Source: Cycas panzhihuaensis (taxonomy: Eukaryota; Cycadophyta). Taken from it: a stretch of 64,000 nt of DNA. The DNA lies in assembly GCA_023213395.1 (NCBI GenBank), contig CM041465.1, forward strand, positions 23,498,001 to 23,562,000. Reading direction: 5' to 3'. Shown one piece after another: positions 52,389 to 64,000 of this stretch. Each line of letters opens with the position of its first letter. Position 1 is the first letter of the stretch. The notes under the pieces were generated by a model. The model made no database searches and had not been told where the DNA came from. It was given only the letters and a program-made list of their open reading frames with translations. The position numbers were made by a program, and so were the translations under genes.

Positions 52389-55111
52389 TGTTTCCCAACT
52401 TTCAGGAATGGATACAGAATTACCAACTCAGGTAAGTACAGGTATGCTTCTCACCCTATAATCACTTTCTTTTTGTGAGTGCTTACTCGCATGTTTGCAT
52501 GTTGTGACCTTGTAGATGATTTTGTCTTCATCTACACTTATTCAGCCTATGACGACTATAGTGGGGGCACATTCCTAGTGAGTGTAGCAACCCAGTGGCC
52601 ATACCACTTCCCGTATTCTACCCTACTCACTCTAGGATCCACTTAGCTTGTGTCACCTCTGCCTGTGTGATGACCCGTCATTATTTGGTTGACTTACCAC
52701 ATCATTTGAACCCTATTTTTGCTCTTCTAGATATGTTTATTGGCTTGTTTGCCCTTGGGTAGGTGTCTCAGCCCTTTTTGGCCATTTTTGTCCATTGGCC
52801 CATAGCCTAGACTGGCTGCTCGAGCCAGTTTTGGCCTCTGGTTGTATACTGCTGCGAATTTCGTAGTACCACCGCAAATTCTGTGGTACTACAGATTTTG
52901 CGGCGGTATGACTGTTTAAATTTATTTTTTTTTAAACTGTCGTGGCAATTTTGTATTTATTGCAAAACTGCCACATGTCTCACGACTTAACTCGCCTCCA
53001 GTTGTGCCCTAATTGCTCGCTTTAGGGTTTGGGCTGGGTATTTAAGTCATCATTAACTCATTTTTGGGATCTTTTGTTCATTTTTTAGATTGCTCCTTAA
53101 GGGAACCACCCTGTGCTCTGCTATTCTCTGCTGCTCAATTACTGCTACAGGACCTACACCTCTCCTCCAGTGCCCAGCTCTCCTTTGGTATGGCTAGGAC
53201 ATCTTCCCAGCCCTTCGCACGCTTTGGAGAGGGCCCCTTTGGAGAGATCTCAGTGGATTCTTGCCCAGGCAGCCATCAAGCATTCTAAGTGTAGGTGTTC
53301 CTCCTCCAACTCCATTAGTAGGGTTCCAAGGCTACTATTCCACAGTTTCTAGGCTGATTTCTCAGCCTCTCTTCAGCATCCCTTGACTGAGGCAAGAGCC
53401 TCTCCTCCTCTTCTTAGGTATTCATTGATTTGAGCTACTTTCTTATTCAATTGATGCCCTATTTTACTCGTCCTCTTTCTTAGGTTTTTGAAGGTTGCTT
53501 TTCCCTTTGTATTGGGCTATTTTACTCTTGTCATTAGTGCCTCCTTACCTGTGTTTATTGCTCAAGGCAGTGGCAAAGAGGGGTTGCATAGGGTTTGGGA
53601 GAGAGCTGGGTGGATTCCGTACCACCTTCCATGCTCCTCAAGTGGCTTTTAGCCCCCCAAACCTTTCCTCTTGCCCCGTGCTATCCTTAGCACTCAAACA
53701 AGGGTTTGTTGGGCCTTCGTTAACCACTGAAATCAACGCTATCACATGTTGCAGTGCTAGTTTGAGTGCTTGTGCTTCGATCTGGGCAACTCAAGTAAGT
53801 CCTGACTACTCACCCTTTGCCCAACTCCTTTCCCGGTAACCCGGTTTGCTCTTCATAGCACCCTGGCTTGTTGTAGGTCCTCTTTGGCTCTTTTCAACTC
53901 TCTTGCTACTACTTCTAGCCATCTTTCTTAGCCTTACCCTCACTGTCTCGTGGCTTTTGGGGGAGGTTGGGGTTGTTCTTTGTGGGAGGTGGGCCACTCT
54001 GAGGCTTACCGGATACTTTCCATTTACTTTGGTTGTCCTCCTTCACATATTATCATCATTGTGTTGACATTAACATACACGTATTTAAGTTTATATTTGC
54101 TTTACATATACATTTATTGTTAGGATCTTTCTATTATATGTTAGCACCCTTTCTCTGGAAAAGGGGGAGGTTGTCATTTACTTGCAGGTATTCAGAAAGC
54201 ACAAAGGGCCTTTCTCCCTCTCTTCCTTTGTCGGTAAGTGCTTCCATTCATGTTGTATTTTCATACTTCATTTATTGCTAGTATTTGGTCCCTTTCTTTC
54301 CTTTGTTTTGTATTTTAGTATTTTTCTGGGGAAGGTAAGGGAGCCCCTCCTTCTGATCCGTCGTGACTCTTCACAATTGCCGCACCTTATGGAGTAGCTT
54401 TGAGTGCCACTTGGGAGCACTACCATTGCGACACACTTTCGTTTTGGGTACACGCTCTCACTCCACTCTATCACCTTTTCCTTTTGAGTTTCCTGTACAT
54501 AATAGTAATTAACTCATTGGAAATAGAAAGGAAATCAACCTTGCTTTGGTTCATACTTTATTTGCTTTATCGCTTGCATCTTTCTTCGCCATAGGAAAAG
54601 GTTTTAGAAAACCTTCCTTTGTACCTTTTCCCTACTCCTGCCATGCAAACTTCCTTCTCTCCTTATTATTTGTTTGTTTGGTTAGTTTCTTTAGGCATAC
54701 CTTGACCTATTTCCTTGGGTTATCTCTCTTATGTTCTCTCGGTCCCCCGCTTAGCTGGATAATCGAGGTGACCCCATCCATAGGCCACCTACTTGCCTAT
54801 CCTTCCTTATTTCCCGTTGCTCTAGGGAAACCCTCGAAGGGTTCTCTCTTTCCCTTTCCGGCCATCCAAGGGTGGGAGGATCCTTCTCTTAGGTCAACCT
54901 AGGCTAACCCTATGCCTCCTCACCTCTTGTTCAAAGTGAGGGGATCACTCTTTGGTAGCTATATTCAATTTTCAGGTCCCGAACTCGCACTCTGGTGCAC
55001 AAGGCACCTAGCATGGTACTTGCCCTACTTGTAGGTCTTTCCCCCACCACATTATCGACTACTCTTACCATTCCTGCTTAGTTAGGTAGCTATCCCATAG
55101 ACGTGTATCCA
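52389..55111 (+). repeat. 3' LTR of B (2723 bp)
   Basis: TGTTTCCCAAC...CGTGTATCCA. It differs from the 5' LTR mainly by transitions, and by a short insertion around 52850-52900 with extra GTGGTACTACAG-type units. It contains a TATA-like box (53039-53046) and a putative micro-exon (54188-54233). Confidence 0.9.
54188..54233 (+). other. Putative conserved LTR micro-exon (B, 3' LTR)
   Basis: 46 nt between CATTTACTTGCAG and GTAAGT, equivalent to 42624-42669. Confidence 0.45.
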
Positions 55112-55116
55112 ACTTC
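55112..55116 (+). repeat. Right target-site duplication of B
   Basis: ACTTC, paired with GCTTT at 40853-40857; the sequence then continues the protease region of C. Confidence 0.6.
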
Positions 55117-55425
55117 TAAGAGGAGTGTCTACTGTTCAGGATAACTTCTCAAGATGTCCATAATGGACATCCCGGTGGCCACGGTACAAAGCTCATCGAC
55201 AATAGAAAAGGACTTCCCCTTCACCGTAGGTTAAGGAAGGGCTCTCCTGAAATCGTAGTGACCTAGATGAATGGGAACAGTCTTGGAAAGTAAAGGGACT
55301 TTCAGAAGGGAGGTTTCTGGAAGAGGATCAGGATGTAAAATGGACAAAGAGGTGCTGGTTGCCTCTTTGGCAGCTTGAGACCAAGTCAAGGCATATAGAG
55401 GGGTGGCCTTAAGCATTTGGATCAC
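55112..55425 (-). pseudogene. Protease of C, N-terminal part (right of nested B)
   Basis: Minus-strand MIQMLKATPLYALTWSQAA at 55425, then SIVDELCTVATGMSIMDIL, running into the target site of B. It joins to 40857. Confidence 0.8.
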
Positions 55426-57650
55426 CTTCTTTCCCTTATTCTAGGATTGTGAAGGTGAAGGGGTATGACGGTCTAGGGAACGCAAGGAAGAAGATAAACC
55501 CCACGCGCCCTTCCCTTTACCGTGTGAAGGATGTAGATTCAGGGATCTTCCCCGGTTCTGGTTGTTCTTTGGTTGAGAGTTGAAATCGTGCTCCCCATGC
55601 TTAGGGAATGGATCCTTATGGACTGGTTAGTCGAGGTTGGGCCTTGAGGCACATTTGGGAGATGAGTCATGTTGCGAGGTATCCTTAGGATGTTGAACCT
55701 GACAACGTAAATCATCATGGAAACATTCTCCATGAATGGAGCACCACTTCTTCTCAAGCAAGGAATAAGATTTCCTTGCTTAAGAGGACTAGGTGGTATT
55801 GCCCTTGGAAGGAGCAGCTTGGGAATCTTGTTGGATTGGTTTGTTGGATACATGTGACGAAGGATCTTAAAGTTTAAGTTCCTTCATCGTACGTTTAAAT
55901 GAATACATAGCAGAGGTAAGTGGGTCTAGGGTCTTCTCGGTTGAGTGGGAAGAAGACCTAGTGGATTGCTGTGGTTTAGTTTCTTTGGTTGGAAGGGGTG
56001 CCTCATGTTGCTGTGAGGGCTTAAGGGGCTTCTTAAGTCTAGCCTAGATCTCAATAGCTTTAAGTGCCAAGCACTTCGTAATGGCAAAATCACATGTGGT
56101 TGCCCCCATCTTAAGGACTTCCATATGGGCTTCAGGGCATAGTGCATTGACAAAGATATCCCTCTTCAATTCCTCAGGCAAAGTAGTCTTGGTGGAATGG
56201 AGGTGGTCGTGGAATCATCGCACAAAGTCACAATTCATCTCATTGTGACCTTGTTTAAGTGAGAGGAGAGATTTCATTCCACTCTCAAATGGACAAGCCA
56301 CATGAAAATAGTTGATGAACTTATCCACGAGTTGCTGGAATGAGAAGATGGAATGAGAAGCTAAGCGATAGAACTATTTGAGGGCATCACCTTGAAGAGA
56401 TTATGGAAATAGTTTCATTAATATGTGATCGTAGGCCCAGTAGTCTATGCACGCCATAGAAAAACTACGGATGTGCTCTGTTGGATCTTGTGATGAAGTT
56501 CCATCAAACTTGGGAACTTCGGGGGAATGAGGTGGTAAGTTGGTTCTTAGTGCCTCGATAGACAAGGGTGTCGATCTATAATCCATAAAGGGACGCGCCA
56601 TCGCCTGGATCATAGGATCGACAAAAGATAAAGAAGGCAATAAACAAGAAGTGGATGGGGGTGGGAGGCCCATCCCTCCTTGAGGAAATGCCACTTGTTG
56701 AAAAGGGACTTGAGGATAAGCACCTTGAAAGGAAGTTGGGTTTCCTTGTAAAGGTGTGGCATAAAGAGCTATGCAAGATGGTGGAAACGAGGGGTGAGGG
56801 ACCGGGTTCTGTCCATATGGGCTACCCATGGGTGGCACGACCCCGTATGATCTACCCTATAAACTGGAATATGGTTCCCTTTACCATACCCCCAAGGCTG
56901 AAATGTATAGCCTGGGGGTACATAAAGAGAAGACCCACTAGGTTGGGTTTGGGCGCATGTGAAGATGGGTCTCACATGACTAGTAGTAGAGGTGTTAGTA
57001 GGACCTCTAGGCCTACTAGGGAATACATATGCCACGTTAGGAGGTGGCATGTTGGCTTGACTAGGGAGAGGTATACTAACACCAAGCTGGGAGAAAGACA
57101 TACTACGAGAGGTCTCTGAAGAGTTGGGACCATGATAAGAAGTAGAAGGTGCAATGGATGTTCCTAGAGTAGATGTAAAGATCGAAGGGGACAGATGCGT
57201 AGGCACAAATGGGCTACTTATTGTAGGAGGTGTAGATGTGGATGAAGATGGTGGGGAAGGTGCAGATGAGGAAGGTGCCCCACCACACAAGGCATCTTCA
57301 AACCACCTAGGACATGCTTGAAGGTGAGCAACCCGAAAGCACTCGTTAAGGCCTTCAACCATGTCGATGGGAGGGGTATCCACCTGATCATAAGAGGTAG
57401 ATGGGACATCAAACGAAGTGGACCCCTCAGGGTTCTCCCCATAAGAATCACCACCTGGGTGATAAATCTTAAGAGAAGATGGGCCCTTTACTCCGTGAGT
57501 AGAGGGATGGACATCAAGTAGGTGTTGTTGATCATCCAGATAGTAGATAGGATCATCACCATCTTGGGTGGATCCTGGGAAAGATGTGGGAAACTCATGA
57601 GCTCTGGAAGCAAAGTCATGGTATGCCCAATCTGAAGGATATCCTTCCAT
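55426..57650 (-). pseudogene. gag: gag of C
   Basis: ATG at 57650 (MEGYPSDWAYHDF). It is open to 56769 apart from the frame change near 56838-56770: the N-terminal Pro/Ser-rich part is intact for about 290 codons, the longest open gag stretch in the window. The frame changes into the segment 56838-56401, with DPMIQAMARPFMDYRS and PEVPKFDGTSSQDPTEH. The capsid domain (GDALK.FYRL, LLSLKQGHNEMNCDFV) is broken by stops. The zinc-knuckle variant KWCSIHGECFHDD is at about 55750. Confidence 0.85.
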
Positions 57651-57887
57651 TATCGAATCAAAATTTGATGATGGAAGGAGGCAGTATGTAGGATCTTCTA
57701 ACAACGGGGTAAAATCTTGTAGGTGACGTGAGAAGCATCACATGCAAAACTCACTAATGTATTAGAAGAGAAAGAGGAATGCAAAGTATGCATTGGGGGT
57801 TGCCTAACAAAAAAGAGAAAAGGAGAAATCTACTAAGAGGTAGTAGCACCAACAGGAAGGGATAGAAACTAGCTCCTTTACTGGCAG

Positions 57888-57906
57888 GTCCCTAGTATGG
57901 TCGTCA
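57888..57906 (-). promoter_or_regulatory. Primer binding site of C
   Basis: Minus strand TGACGACCATACTAGGGAC, one base from the LTR end; a slightly decayed version of the TGGCGACCATACTGGGGA form. Confidence 0.75.
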
Positions 57907-59043
57907 GTGGAGTCACATCTACGTGATGGTCACTATGCTTGATAGGAATTGAGGTGGTCAACAACTAATGTTGGGGATATGGATGGAAACCTATAAGCAA
58001 GAGGGAACATAACATAGGATGTTCGTGCACTAAAGTGTGAGTTTAGGACCTGCAAATGGTGCTTAACTCCGTTAGAGTAGCTTTCAAATCCAAGAAGGGG
58101 ACATATAGAGGGGTACCTTAGATGGTGGATGCGCGTCTACGGGATAACCACCTAGTTATGTAGGGATAGCAAGGATAATTAATGACAGTATCGAGGTGTA
58201 GATAGAAACCTACAAGCAAGGTGAGTACCATGCAAGGTACCCCGTGCACCAGAGCACGAGTTCGAGACCTGTGGATGGTACCCAACTACCTAAGGGTGGT
58301 TCCCCACTTCAACTAGAAAGAGGGAAGGCGAAAAGGTAGCCTGGATAGATCCAGGAGGAGGGTCCTCCCACCCTTGGATGGCCAGAAGGGGAGGAAGAGA
58401 ATCCTTGAAGGTTTCCCTATGGCAAAGGTAAACGAGTAGGAGTAAGGTAGGTGAATAGCCTACGGTTAAGACCTCCTCAGTTATTTGGCTAAGCAAAGGA
58501 AGCTAAGGGAGGAGGAAGGGAGTGGGAATGATCAATCAATCCAAAGTTCCCCCCTTCGAGGGAGCAACCAAGAGAAGTGAGGGTGCTAAGGTATGCATAA
58601 GTAAACCAAATCAAATATGATGAGCCAAGGGAGCAAAGGTGAGGTTTACAAGATAAAGGGAAAGGCTAAGGAGAAAAACTTCCTAAAATCCCTTTCCTAA
58701 AATAGGTATGGTATGTGAGATATAACATACAAAATGCAGACAAAAAAAGAGTTGATTCCTTGTTTCTTTTATGTTGTCTAATTACTACTATGCAAACCTT
58801 TTTAAAAGAAAAAGAGTGAAATGAAGCAAGACCACATACCCAAGATGAGGATGCGGTCAAAGCGGTGACGCTTCCACAAGATGTCCAAATCGTTCCATGA
58901 AGCAATGATGGAGGGTCGCGGTAGGGTGAAGCATGGGGCTTCCTTACCTTCCCCAGAAAGTGACACTAGAGTGCCAAAAAATGAAAAGGCAAGCAATAGC
59001 AGAAAGTAAAATGCTATGATAGAATATAAATAAATGCACTTAC

Positions 59044-59088
59044 CCAGGAGAAAGAGGAGAGGAGAAGTTCCTCACGTCCTCCTTTTAC
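59044..59088 (-). other. Putative conserved LTR micro-exon (C, 5' LTR)
   Basis: 45 nt on the minus strand between GTGCTTACTTACAG and GTAAGTGC. Confidence 0.45.
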
Positions 59089-59154
59089 CTGTAAGTAAGC
59101 ACAGAGATTCCCTTCTGGAGAAAGGAGGCTAATAACACAAGAAGGAGCACCAAA

Positions 59155-59282
<128 letters not shown>

Positions 59283-60355
59283 TATGTCAAAACTAAATCT
59301 CTATACATATATGTTAGTACTCATAAATTGCAAGGTTACAATAATAAATTATAGTAAAAAATACCCAAATGGATGGTATGTAAATAGGTGAGCCTCAGAG
59401 TGACCCACCTCCTGCAAAGGGCAACCCTATCCTCCCTCAAGAAGCCATAGGGCAGCAAGGGTATGGCTATATAGCTAGCTATAGATTGGGACAGTAAAAG
59501 TGCAAAAGAGCCCAAGGAAGTCCTCAATGAGCTGGAGTGCTATAGGAAGCAAACTGAGCCATTGAGAGAAGGGTTGGGCTAGGAAGAGTTTCTAGGGCTT
59601 ATGCGTTGCCCAGGTGAGAGAAATGAGCCTGCAAACCAGCATTGCAATAGGTGCAAATGCTAGTTTCAGTGGCTGGAAAGGGTCCTCTAATCCTTTGCCC
59701 ACTCTAGGGATGGCACGTGGGCAAAGAGGAGGTTTTGGAGGGCAGAAGCCTCTTAGGGAGCGTAAAGGTGGTACGAAATCCACCCAGCTCTGTCCCAAAC
59801 CCTATGGAGTCCTCTTTGGATACTGTCTTGGGCGTAAAACATAGGAGAAGAGGCTCAAGCAATAAAGAAAAATCAAAGAAAAATCAAGAAACAAACTCTT
59901 GAAACAAGGAGGAAAAAACTAATGACAAACATACACAAATCTAGGCACAAACTGAGCAAAGAAATGACTTTAAATTAGTAAATACCTCAAGAGAAAGTGG
60001 GGGGCGTTTACCTCTATAAAAGCCTACTGAGAAGAGGCTGGAAAACCTGAGAAAAGGTTGAAGTACAGTAGGTATAAAGCCCTTGCTGAGGCGGCTAAGG
60101 GAAATTCTGCTTCTGGGACCACTCAGTAATTGCCTGGGTAAAGAGACCCTGAAAACTCCTTAAGGAGACCCTCTTTGGGGTGTGCAATGAGCCGTGAGGA
60201 TGTCACAGCGAAGCCTAAGAAGAGGTGGGTGTAGAGGAGCAATTGCAGGTCCTAGAAATGTAGTAGAGCAAGAGAGGAGAGCATAGAGTAGGGCGTTTTT
60301 CCTTTGTATTCCTTCCAAAGAGAGCTAAAAGATCCCAAAAATGAGTTGAGATGGG

Positions 60356-60363
60356 CTTAAATA
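60356..60363 (-). promoter_or_regulatory. TATA-like box in the 5' LTR of C
   Basis: Minus strand TATTTAAG after GGGTTGGGGCTGAG, homologous to the boxes in B and G. Confidence 0.5.
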
Positions 60364-60983
60364 CTCAGCCCCAACCCTAATCAAGCGATTAGGGCTCAGC
60401 TGGTGCTGAGGCGGGTTGAAGGACACATGGCAATTCTGTAATAAATGCGAGAATTACCATAGCGGTTTTAAAAAATAAAACATAACAGTCGCACCATGGT
60501 AAACTTCGTGGTACTGCAAAATTTGTCGCAGTTCGGGACTAGAAGACCAAACTGGCCCAAACAACTAGCCAGGACTGCGGGCCAGTGTACTAGGAGGCCA
60601 GCAAGGGGGTGGGCCCACCTACCCAGAGGTAAACAATAGACTAAGAGCCACAAGAAAGGTAATCATGGGACTCAAGGACACAACAAGGAGACCAAATGGC
60701 GATAAATCAACATATGAGTGATTATCACATAAATCAAGTGAGTCTTAAGGGGAGTAGGGCAGATTGCAAGAAGCAACATGGCCACCGAGGTGCCACACTT
60801 ACTGGGAGTGTGCCCCTGCTATAGTCATCATAGGCTAAAGAGGTGTAGATGGTGCAAACCATCTACGAAAAACATGTAGCATGCAAGTAAATACTTCTCA
60901 CAAAAAGTAAAAATAAGGTGAGAAACATACCTACACTTACCTGAGTCGACCTCTCCATATCCATTCCTGGAAGTTAGGAAACA

Positions 60984-60995
60984 CTGCCCCCTTGG
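60984..60995 (-). promoter_or_regulatory. Polypurine tract of D
   Basis: Minus strand CCAAGGGGGCAG next to the LTR start at 60983. Confidence 0.78.
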
Positions 60996-61389
60996 CAGTA
61001 GAGCCTCACTGTTCAGAAGCATGGTGCGATGGTGAATGCTGGTAACACAACTATCAGTAGTACATGTGCATGTATATATATAAATCGTGATCATAACAAG
61101 AGTCAAGGGTGCCGGTGAGTGTCCTGGCATAACGCGTGGATACGAGGATACAGGTGGAGACCACATAGGGGCTGCCTATGCACCACCCGAGAATCGACTG
61201 GAAGATGAGAAGGATGAGGGGGCTGCTCCCCATTGCAAAATGATACAAGAGATGTGCACAATCAAGTAGAAGAAATAAGTAAACAAAACTAGTAGTTACC
61301 ATAGTTTAACCTCGTTAGTGGCTAGCTTTCAAAGGTGCGAACGGATTGCAAGATGATGCGTATGATGGCCTAGGACTTAGGTGATAGAA

Positions 61390-61826
61390 CAACTGGACAA
61401 GTCTTAGGGGTGGTCAGCAAGAAGAGGGAGGCGACGCTCAAGGATGAGGTGAATGAGACTATCTACCATAGTGTTGAGGACCCAAGGAATGTGTCGAATG
61501 TCAATGGACTAAAAACAAGCTAGAAGAGACCTGACGGTCGAAGCAAGGGTTCTCAAGTGGGGGCATTGCACCTAATAAACCTGAGTGAGATGGGACACCA
61601 CAACCTGAGAGTCGCAAAGCAAAATAATAGATCTGTGATGGAAATGGAGTGCATCAGTGAGGGCCTCAATAACGGCCATGTACTTGGCTTCATTATTAGT
61701 AGCCTCTGGGAGGAAGACCCCAAAGCATGGGAAGTCATATCTGGAGGGGCTGTGAAGAATCCATGCAGCAGCAGAAGGTCCAGGGTTACCGCGGCTTCCA
61801 CCATCGGTAAAAATGTAGAGAGACAT
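61390..61826 (-). pseudogene. Second RNase H of D
   Basis: ATG 61826 opens MSLYIFTDGGSRGNPGPSAA. NNEAKYMAVIEALTDA and ILLCDSQVVVSHLTQVY are intact, then a TAG at about 61570 and further changes follow. The frame is also open upstream for 45 codons without an obvious role. Three catalytic acids are kept. Confidence 0.77.
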
Positions 61827-61953
61827 GGGCGACAGAAAAAGTCTTGGTAATATTAAGCAATAATAAAACAAAAAAAGGCTTGAGAGGCAAGCAATAAATA
61901 ACTGTGAAGGGTAGGAGGACCTAGCAATGAGGCTACCCAAGGATGAGAGCAGT

Positions 61954-62340
61954 CTATCCAACCATTGCTTGAGAGTGGGCAGAAAAAGGGCACCCTAGGG
62001 TATCAAAGGTTGCTTCAGAAAGTAAAACATGCCCCTGAACGGGGGAAGCATTCCCTCTAGAGGCCCCAGGGATAGGAAAGAGCTGCAAAAATGGGTCCAG
62101 GATGGCAAAATGAGCCAAACGATTATAAACTTGGGCATGCATGGGGGTGGCACGCAAAACAAGATGAAAGAGCCCTACGAAAAAAATGTATTGGCAGGGT
62201 GTCATAAATGCATCTACAAGAAAGAGCGAAACAAAGGCTATGGGAGCGCAATGGGAGACAAGGCTAGAAGGAAAAGGTGATCAGGGATACGAGATGGTCT
62301 AGAGGGCTATCACGAGAGCTAAAATGGAGACAGTGCCCAT
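61954..62340 (-). pseudogene. Conserved uncharacterised ORF upstream of the aRNH (D)
   Basis: ATG at 62340 (MGTVSILALVIAL) meets a TAG after about 13 codons. From 62205 the frame is open for 83 codons (RATPMHAQVYNRLAHF, GHVLLSEATF). It is homologous to 7336-7659 and 21996-22364. Function unknown. Confidence 0.3.
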
Positions 62341-62351
62341 TGGGGCCCCCA

Positions 62352-62365
62352 CCTATATAAGGAAA
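62352..62365 (+). promoter_or_regulatory. TATA box of the antisense gene (D)
   Basis: CCTATATAAGGAAA followed by GAAAACAGATTCATTTTC, the decayed palindrome. Confidence 0.55.
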
Positions 62366-62520
62366 CTTGACAGAAAACAGATTCATTTTCACGGGCTCTC
62401 GAGAGAATCCATAGCCATTCTCTTACGCAGCGGAGCATCACCCAACTTCGGAGGCACGCGGAGGGAGATCAGACCATTGGATCAGAGTGAGGAGACAGCC
62501 ATCGAGACTGCAGGAGTAGG

Positions 62521-64000
62521 ATGACGATGGCTATGCCAGATCCGGTGAGTGGATCCTATAAAACCTAATCTGTCTCATGATTTTAATTTTATACCTTTTT
62601 GTATTTTTTATGTAGATTTTTAGGCCCCATATGGGCAACAAACGACCTCTTAGAGTTCAAATCAGACCCTGAAAGAGGTGAGACTGGGGCATTAGGCAGT
62701 CCTAGTCTCGGTGGGCCCCGCTAGGGCCCGCCCAGAAGAATGTTTTTTATTTTTTTGGATAGACCCCCCCCCCTTCTTTTGGGGGGGTGTTGTTTGCACT
62801 GCGACAAAGATCATGGTGCCGTAATCTTTGCCACGGGACCCTGATCACCACAGGACCCAAGCCAAACTCCGCAGTACCATGAAGTTTAGTGCGGTGTGAA
62901 GGTAACACTACAAAAAAAAAAAGATAGAGGCCTGAGGGGCCCCAAAATCTCGATCAGACAGAACTAAGGGATAGCCTAGAGGCTGAGAGATGAGTGTAAG
63001 CTAGGTTCTGACTAGTTTTCATGATGCTTACAGGCTGTGATTACGGTAGACAACCGTGAAAACATAGGGATGGCGACGTTAAGTTTCATAGAGATGATGA
63101 CTTGGGAGGATAAGGGAGTCCTATGGAGATGTGGCCTATTGAAGGTCATGAGGATGCCTCAGTATATGTCAGACCAGAGGCTGTTGATTGATATCATGTC
63201 ACACTGGGATCAGAGAAGGCACGTTTTCCACCTACCCCAGGTGGGAGACATGACAGTGACACTGAGAGATATTAGACAGATACTAGGAGTGCTGGTAACT
63301 GGGAGGTCGATAGCACTGGGAGCACTGCCTAGCAATGAAGCAACACACAGGGAGGCAGCGATATTCTTTACCAGAGTAGACAAATGGGAGAGGTGAGGGG
63401 TTCCTCTCCAGGCTATGGTCATGTTAGGGATTCCTCGAGTGAGGAAATTGATTACTTTGTACATTCTATTCTGGGTTTCCCAGAAACAGAACTATAGAGA
63501 CATCCCTAGGGGATGGATGGATGTAGTGCGTCATTGCAAAGCCAGTGAGAGGATGGACTGGGCTACCCTGATAGCAGCGAACCTCGTCGCATAGCTAGAT
63601 GTCGTCAGAGTAGCAAGCAAGGGGGATTGTCATACAACACATTACTATAGTGTTGGTTTTTTTATCATTTTGGGGCAGTGGCACCAGCAAGGGGACCATA
63701 CCCTATTACAGAGTGGGCCCTGATGGTCCACAGATTGTAGACTAGACTAAGAGGGACAGAGGACCAGGCCCATATCTGACACTCAGTGGAGGCTACATCG
63801 CTGGACCTCCTCACCATGACAGACTATATAACAGATCTATACAGGGTAGTGAGGTAGGACTAGGATGATGAGGCAGGTGGAGCTGGGGTGCTCAAAGGAG
63901 ACGACGATGGTAGAGATGGAGGTGATGCGACCGGCCCATCATGACCTGCGGGAGAGGCAGGTCCGTTAGAGACAACAGGTGGAGGAGCAGGGCCATCTGG
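62521..64000 (+). pseudogene. Antisense plant-mobile-domain gene of D, cut by window end
   Basis: Exon 1 (62521-62544) encodes MTMAMPDP, with a perfect GTGAGT donor. Intron 1 is 62545-63033 (489 nt, ends GCTTACAG). Exon 2 starts at 63034 (AVITVDNRENIGMATL) and is open to a TGA at about 63397: GLLKVMRMPQYMSDQRLLID, VFHLPQVGDMTVTLRDIRQI, REAAIFFTRVDKWER. After the TGA it continues with VRKLITLYILF and a frameshift before LSYNTLL. It runs off the window in the acidic Gly-rich region. This copy shows the start, splice sites and PMD core most clearly. Confidence 0.75.
62861..62890. repeat. 30-bp palindrome in PMD intron 1 (D)
   Basis: Arms GCCAAACTCCGC and GAAGTTTAGT around AGTACCAT. It is preceded by ACAAAGATCATGG/GTAATCTTTGCC arms (about 62802-62833) and a long CCCCCCCCC/GGGGGGG hairpin (62764-62789). 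Confidence 0.65.

Larger units (their letters stand above)
40858..55111 (+). mobile_element. Element B: nested 14.25-kb element lacking RT to integrase core
   Basis: Its LTRs are 40858-43546 and 52389-55111, with a PBS, gag, protease, integrase tail, spacer, antisense PMD, aRNH and polypurine tract. It is inserted in the protease region of C in opposite orientation, with a degenerate 5-bp target duplication. About 2.55 kb that A has between 15660 and 18210 is absent, so B could move only with proteins supplied in trans. Confidence 0.9.
60984..64000 (-). mobile_element. Element D: minus-strand element continuing past the window
   Basis: Polypurine tract, aRNH, divergent spacer and antisense PMD gene in the standard order, with the LTR 57908-60983 as its 3' LTR. 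Pol and gag would lie beyond 64000. Confidence 0.83.

Overview
This window looks like intergenic DNA of a land plant, probably one with a large, repeat-rich genome. I recognise no host gene, tRNA, rRNA or CRISPR. Essentially all of the 64 kb is very large, decayed Ty3/gypsy LTR retrotransposons of one superfamily, best placed in the Tat (Ogre/Retand-like) lineage. The reasons are elements of about 14-17 kb, LTRs of 2.6-3.1 kb, a TGGCGAC-type primer binding site, an aspartic protease with DNGSS, and a second archaeal-type RNase H outside pol. Reading frames are broken mostly by C-to-T and G-to-A changes (CAG/CAA to TAG/TAA, TGG to TAG/TGA), the pattern expected of cytosine-methylated plant repeats.

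Layout (letters are mine). F (+) 1-3509: integrase tail, 3' region and truncated antisense gene. G (-) 3510-10011: LTR, aRNH and antisense gene, cut off. A (+) 10012-25859: nearly complete, but its 5' LTR has lost U3. E (-) 25860-29278: partial LTR, aRNH, partial antisense gene. C (-) 29279-60983: complete element of about 17.4 kb, split by nested B. B (+) 40858-55111: has both LTRs and a degenerate 5-bp target duplication, but lacks RT, RNase H and the integrase core. D (-) from 60984 past the window end: it shares the LTR 57908-60983 with C.

Common element plan, 5' to 3': LTR - PBS - gag - protease - linker - RT - RNase H - integrase - noncoding spacer - an antisense, intron-containing gene for a plant-mobile-domain (PMD) protein - divergent spacer - second RNase H (aRNH, sense) - polypurine tract - LTR. 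The antisense gene is the most interesting content. Seven copies are seen. Wherever the 5' part is present there is a TATATAAGG box, a palindrome just downstream, a 24-nt first coding exon, a 468-489-nt intron carrying palindromes, a long PMD exon, a 111-121-nt second intron and a coiled-coil-like last exon. The LTRs also carry a conserved 42-46-nt segment bounded by splice-site-like sequences.

All gene calls are pseudogenes except the uninterrupted aRNH of A. Boundaries come from reading copies against one another by eye; those given as 'about' are uncertain by tens of bases.
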